This document shows positions 35,681 to 48,000 of a stretch of DNA of 64,000 nt, one piece after another. The notes beneath the pieces were generated by a model. The model was not told the DNA's origin. It saw only the letters and a list, made by a program, of their open reading frames with translations, and did not search any database. Position numbers and translations under genes: made by a program. The DNA is from Centropus unirufus (Eukaryota; Chordata; Aves; Cuculiformes; Centropidae): assembly GCA_013397695.1 (NCBI GenBank), contig VYZI01000019.1, positions 3,891,693 to 3,955,692 on the forward strand. Direction: 5' to 3'. Position 1 is the first letter of the stretch. Every line of letters begins with the position of its first letter.

Positions 35681-38600
35681 TTCTTTGCGTTCAGATCCTA
35701 ATTTGCAGTAAATCTCTCTTTGGAAGCCACTGTGGCTCATACCATTTGTATCAAGGCCGAACTTGGTGCTAGTGCTACCATCTTCTAAGGAAGTGCTGTA
35801 ATCAAAAGCAACTGTTATGCTGGTTTTGAGCCGGAAAAATAATATATATTCACTTTCCCTGTTGGCAAACTGTAGTAACAGCTTCTTCCACTAAAGAAAA
35901 TGACTGAAATCATGACCAGCAGCTCAGTTGCATGCAGTCCTAGAGAGAGAGGATGGTGCTCAGCAAAGAGGTACACTTAGCAATTTCACAATAGGTGTGT
36001 GATGAGAAACCTGGATTTAGTGCTTTGCCCTGGTTGTAATGTGTAGCATGCCAGGCACAGTAACAGCGAACACCTAGAAAACATCTCGGTTTTCCGAGCT
36101 AGGATTAGGATTAGGAGTGGACTCCAAAGTTTCTTTTCAATAAGGGACTGGTCTAAATTTGTGAGAGTTTACCACAACTTATGATTTCTTTTCTGGGAGA
36201 AATATCAACATTTAATGTTTATTTTCAGCACAAATTATTTCAAAAGGCTGACTATTTTTTGTTCTCCCTTAATAGAGCATAAACTTTTTAAAATAGATTT
36301 GGAAATGGCACTATTTACCTTTCAAGCAAAATTTTATTTCTTAAAAAAGATATTAGAGTTAGTATTTTAGGTTAGTTTAGTATGGAAATTCAATCATCCA
36401 AAGTAGGACATTGTATGTTGTTTGTGTATGTTTACATTTGTTGCACTTGCCTATCTTAAATTAAACAAAATTCAGTTCAACAAAAACTTACTACCGTCTC
36501 CCTTCACGCGAGATAATGAAATTTGATTTTCCGAAAGACTTTTTTTTCTTCATGTAGAAATCTATTACTTGCTAAAAAACTGTTGATCCAGTGGAAATTA
36601 AGCTTTTAGTAAGAAATAATTTGAATGGCAGATGCTCATTCAGTGCTGACACGAGAACTGGACCAGTTGTGCTGTTCAGATATGCCTGTACCACAGCCAA
36701 AGCAACGCCCTGAGAGCAGCGTGGGTCCTGCCAAAGTGGCTTCAAAGTAAAGCTGTTTGGGTGCTGGGCACAGTGAAACTGCTGCAGCAGAGCGCCGGAG
36801 CCTGATTTGGCTTGCTGAGATGCAGAGCAAATTATTCCACGCCGAGATGTGACTCAGCAGTGCAGGCATAGTCCTTCCTTTTAGGCTGTAGGTGACAAAG
36901 TTCAAAACTACATGAAGAGTCTGAGCTGCATCTGGAAGGCTTTAAGAATCCTGTTTGCATTTGATGGCAGTGGAAGTCTCGTGCCCTGCTGCTCCGCATT
37001 TCCTCCTAGTGAAATACTTGTGCCTCCTAAATAACATGCAGTGATATCTCTGACACAGCTCCCATCAGTAAAAAGAGAGCCGTTAATATTGTCTTACTTT
37101 ATAGAAGCTTTTGATCACTTTGAATTTAAGTGATAAAGTGATGCTGTATTACGGAAGTAAATAGCCTGAGTACCTAAGGCAGAAAATAGCAACTTGCCAA
37201 AATCTTATACGTTTCAGGGTGAATCGTGACTGATGTGAAAAGAAAGAGCATTTGCATTTCAGACGGTGACTCAGCCTCTGCTAAAATAACTGACAATGCT
37301 CGAGACAAATCAGTAAAAATCATGTTAAGGCCCACAATACGGGATCGTTGGAACAATTACTTACATTATGTTTGTACTTCTAACATCAGGAATGTAAAGG
37401 TTTCTTTTTGAAATGATCCTCAAAAGGTGACTTGAGAAGCAAACTCTGGTTTTAGAAACTGTAGAAAAGGAAATAGTTTCTAGGCTGAAAAAGGATTTTT
37501 TTTCTCTCACAATTAATATTTGTTTTCTTTTATTAAACAAAATTCTCCTCTGAGATGAATAAAAGCATTGCTAGTAACACAATTCTCACATAAAAATACT
37601 TTAGTTAAAATGCATTGACATAAAAATCTCATTAGAATTTTTCAACATTTCTGGCCTTTTCATTCCCTGAAACTGCTGCTGTGTCTGTGGACTTCAGATC
37701 TCCAGATCAAGACACTACAGAGAAATAGGTTGTTTTAATTCTTACAATTAGTGACGAAAAAAATTTTTTTTCCCCCGAAGTATTTGTTGTAGTAATTGTT
37801 GTTCCAACCCTTCTAAAGCAACAACCAAACCCACAGCGTTAGTGGTTATTTCTTTTTCTCCAGGTCTATAAAAGCCTCTGTTTTCAAAAGCACCTTGTGC
37901 TAGGTTGGCCACTTGAGATACCGTGTGAGGCTGGAACAGCAGGTTGGGAGTTTGCTGCCTGATGAAAAAGTAAGCCCCTCCCCTGATGCTTCTCAGATCA
38001 ATCTCTCTGGAATCTACATGCCTGAATACATTTTCTTTCAGTGTTCTTTTCCCATAGGGGAATTATTGGGAAGCTGACAAGTCCCAGCACGCTGTGACAC
38101 AATGAGGCTATTGCAAAGTGAGTCAAAATAATGCACAACCTGAAAGCACAAAGGCTCCTAAAAGGACCAATTTGAAAAAAAAATATACTCAGAAGGTGGT
38201 TTTAACACCAAAAGTTACAAGTATTACAGTTCTGGCATCTCATTAAACCGTCTTTTCTGCCTTGTAGTCTGTGCAGGTAGCAGCATACAAGTCTACAAAA
38301 TTCATAAAGTTCATAACTAACCTTTGCCTACAAATGTTTTTCCCCATTTTCTCTGTGAAAAACATACCTTTAAATTAACAGCACCTGCAGTAGTATAAAC
38401 ATATCTATCTCATAATAGATACCTTGTCTTTCGGCTTGTTTTTAATACATGATGCTGTCATTACCACATTATTTTATTGACTCAGTTTTTTTTTCCTTGC
38501 ATTCTCTCATCATGTGCAGTCTTGATTATTTTTTGGCACTTCTAAGGGACCCCAGTTGTAAAGCAAGCACAGTCCTACTGGATTCTACTGGATCCTGCTA

Positions 38601-41169
38601 CATAGATAAATGTGTACAAGGATTGCACAAGGGATGAACTGTACACAACTTTCTGTTTCTAAAGAGGATTGCTGAGAAAACATTTCCAGCTGCTTCTGGT
38701 CTCTTGAGGACTTGTGTTTTCCTGAATTGTAATTTCCAGATTGTATTTAGCAACTGCACTGATCATGTGGTGTGGAGGTTTCAGTTTGGTGTGTTTGGTT
38801 CATTCTCATGGCTGTTTTGTTTCTGCACAGTGTGACACAGCCCAATTTCACCAGCAGAAATGGAAACAAAACGTTCAGTGTCAATACTGTGGCTGACTTT
38901 GTTGTTTTCCAAGCTAGTGGGCGTTATAATGTGCTGGAATGGGAGTCCAGGACATGCACAAGAGCAGGCAGGATCTACACTTTTTAGGAATATCTAGGAT
39001 TTCTAGGAATCCAGGAGCAATTAAAAAAATCCATGGAAATCTATTCTGCAACCATCTCTACCCCACATCTCTGCTCGTGCTTTCCTGCCCAGAACCGGTG
39101 TTGTGAGGGTAAGAGGTAGCTCGCATCCCTCTCTGACATCTCGGGAAGCTGCACTTTAGCTCCCGGTGAGGAACAGGGGCGAGGAGGCACAGGCGCTTCC
39201 CGAGGCCAGGGCTGCTTGCACCTCACTCATGGGGCATTTTCCAGTCTTCACTTCCCTTATGTTCTTTTTGAACAGCCACTCTCCCAGTCCAGAAAGCCTT
39301 GCACTCAGAAGTTTTAGGAAAGATTAGCACTCCCTGCAAACTCCAGAAGTGTCAGTTCCTGTTATTGCCCTCCTGATCTTCATTATCTGGACTGCAGTGA
39401 TAACAATGTCAATAGTGAGTCACGACGTGTGCGCTGAGTCGAGCGGTTTGCATTTGAAGTGAAAGCTAGGAGACAGCTCTATGTGTTGAAAAGGGAAAGA
39501 AAGGCTTCTGGGCTTCAGTTTCTCACTAGACTCCAGGGGCTGAAATGCAGCACTTCAAATGTGTTATCATACAAGTGATATGGGAGTGATAATAATAAAT
39601 AATCTCACTCTAATATTCAGTCATTAGTGGTCAGTAAATGTCACCTTGTTTAGCTGTTGTGGGTTGCGCATCACTGTTTTATTTTCATGAATTCTGATAG
39701 ATTTTTTTTTGATGTTAAAGAGTTTAATCTCTCTTCCCAGCTGAAAAACATGAACTCAGGTGCAAAAGTCCCTAGAGCAAGAAGAATTACTGGGGAAAAA
39801 ATACAGAAGTGTAAATCAAGAAACTAATATTGAACTTCAGAAGACAGCATACAATAATATGACACTTTATTCCACCGCTGCCTGAGGTTTATATATACTA
39901 CTGTCACTTTCTTACTGTTCTCTACCACTAGTAATTTTCTTTCAATCTAATTTTTATTTCCCAAGGGTTTGCTGAGGTTAAAAGTGCTAGAAAACCAATG
40001 ACTATTCACTTGCCAAAGGACAATAAATTAAATTAACCATTGTTGGTAGCCAAGTCAGGTCAGAACTATTTATATGTAAATAGGTGCAAAACCCTGATGG
40101 CATAGTGTATGATTATTAGCACCTCATTGCCGACTTCATATTGAAAATTAAAGACACTGGAAAAGCGTATGTTTCCTTTCAGTTCTGCCTGCACGAAAAA
40201 CATCTGAATTTATGATTTTGTGGTTATTGGTGGTCTTCCTGTGCATGAGAAATCTAAATATTCAAGGTCAAACTTGATGCGATCTTTTAGTAACTTGTTT
40301 TATTTTAATTTTCTTCTCATAACCACTGTAGTTATGATTTCCAATTGATGGTACTGATGTGGATAGGTTTAATACGGGCCACATCATTTTTCTGTTGTCC
40401 AGGAAATGAGTGCTACTGCAAGTGGTATTTAGTACCCATGGCTCTGTGTTGGGGTTAAACTGCCTCCGTGACCCTTTCCCACATCCCATTTTGGGAACCG
40501 GGTAATAACAATTCACCTCTTAGTATTGCTTTTGTGCGTCATATCCTTTTCTCATTAGATCCTCTGGACTTCAAGTAGAGTATAAACACTCTGTTCTCTC
40601 TTGGAGCTCTAAGGCAGCAGTTGGAATTGTACCATGTCAAACTTAAGAGCATCAGTATCCTGGGGATTACTGACGTCTCCTTGGTAGCTGTAGCACAGCC
40701 CAAAGGAATTGGTCACATCGGTATGGCCTGCTTAGGGAAGTCTGAGAATTTTTTGTCTCAAAAGCAGTAATACCTTTTGGGGCAGGGGAATAAACCGAGC
40801 CAAGGATCTGAGCGAGGAGGGCGCTTTACTGTTGCTCAAGTTCCGGTTTTAGCTGTGTTTGTCCATCTCAGGCCTTTATCTCAACCTCTTCCTAAAGCGC
40901 CGGGCAGAACTTGGCCGTTGGTTCTGATGCTGACAGTGAAAATGGTGCCTTCAGGAGCACAGTGATGATTTATGGCCATAGTGATGAACACGGTGGTGTT
41001 TTACCCACTAGAAATTCTTTATATGCCATGTGCTCTACACAGATTTTCAGTAAAACTGGGGAGCTGACTAATGGCCTCAATCTACTTCCTTGTTAATTCC
41101 TGACAAGCACACGTCTACGTGTACTTCTTGAAAATTTGTTAGAACACGATGTTCTTAAGTGAAAAAAAT
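35681..41169. other. Non-coding DNA with AP-1/MARE-type sites
   Basis: No gene is recognised. Exact AP-1 heptamers TGA(C/G)TCA lie at 36,850, 37,267, 38,119, 38,478 and 39,416; those at 36,850 and 37,267 also fit the antioxidant/MAF element RTGACNNNGC. A conserved-element-like stretch spans about 37,060-37,420 and holds a POU octamer (37,250-37,257) and a 7-bp inverted repeat (atcactt/aagtgat). Near 36,098 a short ggatta repeat resembles degenerate telomeric sequence but has only two to three units. The patch 40,780-41,000 is CpG-richer with two overlapping frames of about 60 codons that I cannot assign. Confidence 0.5.
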
Positions 41170-42000
41170 CAGTGTCTAGACTCACCCATTTCCCAGCTTA
41201 AATAGGTTTATGCACAACATATGTTTCTTTACAGATGGTGAGCTCTGCTGTTTAATACAAATCTTTTCTGTACATTAACATAAAAAAATTATCTTTTCCA
41301 AATTTTTGTGGCATAAAACTATATTTTCTTGAATATGACTAACACAAATTGAGCGTATTAGTCAAAGTGTAATTTTGCTGATTCTATCAGAACATGTAAC
41401 GTATTTATAGAGTATGTTCAAAGATGTAAACACATTTGATGAGCAATTTTTAAAAGATTCACAAATTGTTATGCTGTAGTTTTGATCAGACAGATGTATT
41501 TTCTTTACCACTGAGTCATTTTAATGATCAGTGTATTCAGCTTTGAAGTTATTAAACTATGAGAAAATTGTACCTATCAGAATGATCAGGAAAAGTACCA
41601 GATATTTAGAAAAAACACCTAATTAGAATCCCACCAGCTTTGAATTGAAACCATTAAAGGACAATCTCAACATCAATAAAAATATCTCATTTAAAACAGG
41701 AACTGCAGCTATAAAATATTCATTATTCTGTCATTAAAAGAGAGCTAAAATGTGTGTCTCTGATGAAAACTCTCAAATTGTTTTGTTCATTTGAATAGGA
41801 AGGGATAGTTTGCTGGCAGCCCTATGGGCAAATCCATACTGAAATTGTTTAAACATCACATCAATATAGTTTAATTATGACTAAGCGTGCCCCAAATAAG
41901 TGAATGAGACGGAAATAGCAGCAGAAACACATCTCTGTGTTCTGCACTGAAATGCTGTGTTATTTAACGCAGAAAACATGTAGGGGTTTGTAAAGATTAA
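41170..42000. other. Long AT-rich conserved-element-like block
   Basis: About 830 bp of AT-rich, CpG-poor sequence without repeats or frames above 60 codons, with many TAAT, GATCA, ATTAAA and SOX-type words and an AP-1 heptamer at 41,512. Its texture resembles ultraconserved-type non-coding DNA near developmental genes. Assignment rests on appearance only. Confidence 0.35.
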
Positions 42001-45000
42001 AACAAGTACTGTGAGCAATTCAGGCTCTGCAAAGTAGGCTTTTCTGAGTGTAATGCTGACCTCCTTTTAACACCAGCCTTTCCAGGGCACCTGAGAGAGT
42101 TCAGCATCACCCAGGACCAGCCTCTCTCTCCTTGTAACCAGAACCGTGTTCTGCTTCTGCAGAAAATAAAAATGTTGTCTTTATGACTGTCCCTATTGAA
42201 CATCCATCCCTGCGAGCACGTGCCTGAGTATTGGCCCTTTAATTTGTGCTTAACCTTGTTCAACTTTTGTCTGATTTAAGATTGCACATCAGAACTTAAT
42301 TGGGTTTAATTAGCTAATCCTACAAGTCATTAAGCCCTTCCTAAAGGCCACCGGGGTTCCTAGTATTTACTTTCATTGGTAGGGATTTCCTCTTACAGGT
42401 GGCTTGATGTGGGCGGGTTGGAGTAGGCTGGGTTTGGAGAAGTTTGTAACACTTTGGGTGTTTGGCTTTTAGGCTGGAGGCGACTACTTTTCTCTGAAGT
42501 GTTACCAGATAAGCTGTCTTCGGTGACTTCAGCTTGTTTCAGTCTGGCCAACAACTTACTGAATAAAGGTAAGCAGCAACAAATATAATACTGGGAACTC
42601 ATTAATTGTCTCTGCACAGTACTTCATAAAATGGGTTCTTCAATGTTTTATCTTTCTATAAAATAAGTGGATTTTCTTCCTTAATTCTCTTTAGCCCTAT
42701 GGTCATCTGATTCTCCGATGAAATTTATTGTGTGAGGTACTGCTATAGGTTTTTTAACATAAAATTGATATCTCAGTTAATATGGAAGCAAAGGCTAAAC
42801 AGTTTGGGGTAGGGAACAGAAACAAATTCACCAAAACCTCACGCCCATAGTCAGCAGAAATTCTATGTGTTTCGGGCATTTCTAAGTTGTTAATCACAGA
42901 TGAGTCTACATGCGACTGATCTACAATGTCCTGGGAGGAGAATGGTCCTAGGGAGAATTCTTGCAGAGAATTTTTCTTGGATAGTTTTCTTTCAAAGCCT
43001 CTTTGGCTTCCACAGAACGTTCCAATAGTAAATATTTGCAGGTTTCGCTTTTGCCTGAGTGGTCTCAAGGTGTGCATTGGTTGTGCAAGACACACGTAGA
43101 AAGAAGGGCAATAAAATACTTTTAAGTGGAAAAGCAATTAAATTATTTTGAAAGAGCTAGGAACTGCTTGTCCTTACGAAGTCAGCTCTGAAGGGTTGAC
43201 CTCCCTGAAGTGTGCCCACCCTGCTTATTGGCTCAATTTAAGCTAAGGATCAAAGGCTGAGCAGTTCGTTTTGGATGGTGGATTTTGAATGGTGGTTCTG
43301 GGCCAAACTCTGAGAAAAGCTCTTGCATAAGCTGCACGTTGTTTGGCTTCCTGAAGGGTCAGCAGGCAGTCATCGGTGTTCCCAGTGGGGCACTCTACAT
43401 GCTGGGAAATGAACCATTGGCAGCACCTTCCTGAGGAGTGTCCCCCGCACTCCTGGTGACATCCTGTCCATGCGACAGTGGCACAGCTGGGAAGTTACTG
43501 ACCTGTAGATAGCGTGGATGTTGTTTCTGCCCAGGCAGGTGGTTTAGGTATCACATTGCAGGTTAATGTGGTGCTGCCCTATGCTTCTGTGAATAAAACC
43601 TCAAAGCCACGTGCTGCTGAGAGCTTCAGTCCCTGTTCATGGTCGTTACCTGGTCTATGCTCAGCTTTAGCTAGGGACAGCAAACGCATTTCCTTTTTCC
43701 TTTCTAGGAAATACAGGCTACATTTGTTCACTGTTGCTGTGCCACTATGTATGCCGGGACAGAGGACAATCAAGAAATCTCCAGATACTCTTAAAGCTTT
43801 AGGTAGAAGATCGAGATAATCACATAGCTATAATGTTAGATCAAAGAATAGCATGGAGAGAGAATGAGACTGAAAATAGCTATTAGGGACTGGAGAAACC
43901 ACTTGACTCAGAAGTATTATAACTCATAAAACCCTCTTCATCTGACTATTTCATGATTATGTGCTCAGCTTTCTCCCCTTACGTCACTTCTGGAGAAAGT
44001 GCTGAGCTTCCCTGCCGAGCACACGTACTGATCTGTTCCCAAAACAAGCCAGAAAGAGGGGGTTGTTTGTCTGCGGCAGGCGCACCACAGTGTGTGACAG
44101 CCACGCGGGTGTGCTCGGCAGGCACCCACGATGTGGCAGCTGCCTGGGTGGTGTTTGAAATGATGAGGTTGTCGTGCTTATGGGTCACCTGCTGCTTCAG
44201 GCTCTGCCCTTACAGTGGCTGCTAGAGCTTGTTTGAGGTGTCTCTCATTAGGGAGTGCCAAACTTAGGCTGGCCCAGGCTCTCACAGAGGCCCAAGTTTA
44301 TGATCAGTATCATCCAGAAATGCACAATTATTCTGAGCAACTTGAAAAATATATTTTGAATTGTTAGACCTTTGGTATCTGCAGTTTTGCTTACTGAAGC
44401 AATTCCAGTGTTGTCTACTCAAGGTCACTAGGGTTTTGTTTATAATTTTTGTTCTATAGCTTTCTATATTGTTTCCCTGTCGTGTGCTGAATGGAAGTCA
44501 ATACCACATAACAAGATTTTTTTTTCACATTTTCCTTCTCAGAAACAGAAAAAAATTCTTTCTTGTGACTCTGCGGTGAATTTGTTGCGCTGTTAGAGCC
44601 CTAGTGTGGCTCTGCAAAGGCTGTGGCCATTGCTGGGCAGGGTCCTGGTTTGCTGGAGGAAGTCAGGGCCACTCTGGGGCCTGGGGGCTAAAGGCTCACA
44701 GCTTCTCCTGCCACCCCAGCGTGTGCGGCCTTTTGCCAGGGGTGAACAAGCATGGTGGTCACCTGTAAGGCAGGCTGGTGCCGGTGACCAGCAAACCAAG
44801 CAGTGTCTAGAGACGCTGTGGAGCTGGGCAAGGCCAGGGGAACAGGCAAGGAGCTGTTTACTGGGTTGGAGGTGCCAGTGATGGGGGATGGCTGGGGGTA
44901 GGGCTGATCCCTAGGGAACGTATTTAAGATTTGAATGCACTTAGCCGGTGTTTTATTTGTGATATGGAGTAGTATTGCCTTGGTCGATCAGCAGAGCTGG

Positions 45001-48000
45001 GCCCTGGAGTGAATCACGGTGCTTGTGTCTACTTGTCATCTTGGTAGGGGCAGGAGCAATGTGAGAGGGCAGAAAGCCGTTTGCTGTGCTCTAGGACCCC
45101 TGGGGAGGAGCTGGCCTCCACTAGCCTTTTGTTACCATTTGAACAGTGATGAGAGGGACCAGGTGGCACCACCGGAACCTGCTCCTCCCCTGGCAGCTGT
45201 GAGCTACCCTGGGCCTGCATTTAGATGTCCGGAGGCATGGACCATTGGGAAGTCCCTGTGCTGAGTCTGCAGAGCAGCGAGGAGCTGCTGCCCCATGTGT
45301 GCTCCCCTGCTCTGTGGTCTGCCTCTCCTTGCTGAATGTTGTGGTGGCTCCAAGAGCAGATGGTTCAGTGCTGCAGCTTGGGAGGTCAAAAAGTGTGTGG
45401 GAGAGCCTCAGTTCCAAGCTGCAGCAGACAGGACAAGCTCTCGTCTGGTAGGAATAATTAGCCAGGATCAGGGGCTGTAATGCCTGAATATTAAGCTTAA
45501 ACCTTAAAGATGTTTGCAAAGAACAAACTGAGGTTTGACTGCCTGCTTTCTTCTTGTCATGATAAATGTGAGTTTAATTTTAGTTATTGATGGTACATCA
45601 GGTGGTACATCCTTTTAATGTGGAGCTTTAACAACTTGTTCTGGAAAACAGTGCAATATTCCTGCGCTTTTTTGGTTTTTTTTCCTTCCTAAAAATGAGA
45701 TACGGTTGTTCTAGCAGCCTCTGGCAATTTGGAGAGGAACATGCAAGTGCAGTTTGCTTTGCACATGTTCCTGATATGGGCAGGGGTTGTTTACTGCTCA
45801 GTGGAACAAATTGCCAAGTGTCCTTCTCGATGTCTTGAACTGTTTAGCAGAGAAATGGGAAATTATGTTGCTAGGACTTTTTTTTTTTACTACATGCGAA
45901 CTCAGACAAATGGTTTGTGAAGGGTCACTGCCTGCTGTTTCCACGGAAATATGGAGGAAAATCTGTTCTGGCATTTTTTCTACAAAGGTCTGTGGTGTTT
46001 CCTACTCTGATCAAGATGAAGGACTTTCTGAAGTGCTCATATATATCTGCTAATGATCATTCTCCATAATAGAGGTTTGCAGGCTTCTTTTTTTTCCTTT
46101 CGTATCTGACTTGGTTGAACTATTTACTTTGGAGTATTTTTATCTTCCCATTACTGCTCCCTTTTATTTATTTATTTTTCAATTCAAGTAATGCTAGTCT
46201 TTGAGAGGTTAGAAACAAATAAATGATACCGCATTTCAGAGTCAGAGCAGGAACAATATCTGGTTATACAGTTTTGCACATAAATTGGATTCTCACCGTA
46301 TTTTCTGCACTTAATTTTTCACTTAGAATGATTGGACCCAGGTAACTGCTAATTATCCTGAATTTCTCCACGTTGACCCAGACCTCCAGTAGTTTTGAAG
46401 TGGCTTTCAGCTCTGTGGAGAAACGTGGTTCACTGGTGCAAACAGCAGCATCACAGAGCTGTGCTGACAGGCAAATGCTCATCATTGTGTAAGCTACAAA
46501 GCTTTTAATGTCAGTAAGAGGGAAAAAGAAGCACTTTGAAGAAGATTATTGTCCTGCAGAAATCCTGAGTGGGACCAAGTCTGCATGGCAGCCCTGGAGC
46601 TGCCACAAATTGGGGAGCAGAGGTGAGGAAGGGGAAATGCGGGCTGCTTTCTCCTCTCCTCCAGTGCTCATGCAGCAGCTGTTGCATTATAGGAAAGTAT
46701 CTCTCTGTAACGTCGTTATTTCTCCAGTTTTTCTAGTTTGTGTCTTCAGTGAGCTGGAGGAGAAGGAAGCAAGCCTTGGTGCTGTGGGCTGGCTTGCTGG
46801 TACTGGTCTCTGCTCCTGAAGATGTGGGAGCATTCCTCTTGGATAGAGAGGGGATGCGCCATGTGTTCCAGTACCTGGATCTTAAGGAACAGCACCATGT
46901 TAAAATTCAAAGTGCTGAAAAAGAGTCTTAGCCTTTGTTTTTGTTTTGCCATCATCCCTCACCTAAAACCAGTTGAAATAGCTGGAGGCAGCAGGTTGGG
47001 GGGAGCTTGTTTGCTGTATGGGGCTGCTGCTTCAGAAATACTAAATTTTCAGTAAGTCATTCCATTTTGACAACTGCCTTTTTAATTTAGTCAAGAAAAA
47101 TCGTTCCAACTATACAAGCTGGAAACCAGATCAGGTTCCTGACAGGCTGCACTAATTTAGAAGCTTTTCAGGGAAAATTCTAAATTTCTCAGGATGTTCT
47201 AAAGTTATGTTGGTGGTGGTGGGATTTTTGGTGGTGTAGGTTTTTTTCCTCCCTCCTCACTGAATTTTTCTTAGCCTTCCTTATGGAGTACAAGTAGGCA
47301 GGCAATTTGGAACAGCAGAAGTTATTTCTATAGTGAAGGTATTTGAAAAATAGAGACTGTGTCTAGTTTGCTATGATTTTATGATTTGCTATGATGGAAG
47401 TGCAGAAGATGGAAATACAATGTTGTGTTGATTCAAAGTGATGATTTTAAATTACCATATAAGTAATAGAACACAAGGTCAACTGGTTTGAAGGGTTTGT
47501 TACTGTGTTTACACACAGCAGTCACCTTCTTGGAAACTCTATTGGATATAATGACTGTGACAGAAAAACACGGATACCGCTTTAGAAGTGAAGAGTCCTA
47601 GGGAATTTGTTAAATACATTTTAGGGGTGAGAAGGGCCTGTTGTAAGAACACAAGATATTAACTTTATTTTGCTCCTGATCAGTTAATATATATTGTGCA
47701 GCCTAATTGGGAAGAGAATGATACCATTCTGTGGAACTTGATAGTTAAACTCTCTTTGTGGGGGGGATTTAAAGAACCCCCACATGTTTGAAGATGCTGT
47801 ACAGATCATTGAAGTCCTATAACATTTATTAAAATGCCTCAAAAGTCACATTAGGAAGTGCTATTTTTCCTTCTTTTGAAATAAGAAAGAAATTTCTGCC
47901 CTGGGGTGCTTCTGCTAGACCAGGGAAGCATGCCAAGGAAGTGCCAGTGACAGAGGTTTTATTCTTCATTTTCAAGCAGGACTGTTTGTTTTTAGAGGCT

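Noticed and set aside
36098..36118. Interstitial telomere-like repeat
   Set aside because: Only two to three ggatta units and none is the exact TTAGGG motif.
39505..39545. Another MIR-like fragment
   Set aside because: Only a short gggcttcagtttctc word resembles MIR; no flanking blocks align.
42754..43137. 127-codon minus frame
   Set aside because: Composition is unremarkable and no family is recognised; no clear acceptor or donor.
44756..44790. 8-bp inverted repeat tggtcacc/ggtgacca
   Set aside because: With a 19-nt loop, about twenty such pairs are expected by chance in the window.
44590..45470. Possible CpG island
   Set aside because: GC is high but CpG is strongly depleted (about 14 in 880 bp by eye), far below island criteria.
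45121..45519. 132-codon minus frame in GC-rich DNA
   Set aside because: Several overlapping frames on both strands are open here because stop codons are rarer in GC-rich sequence; no domain.
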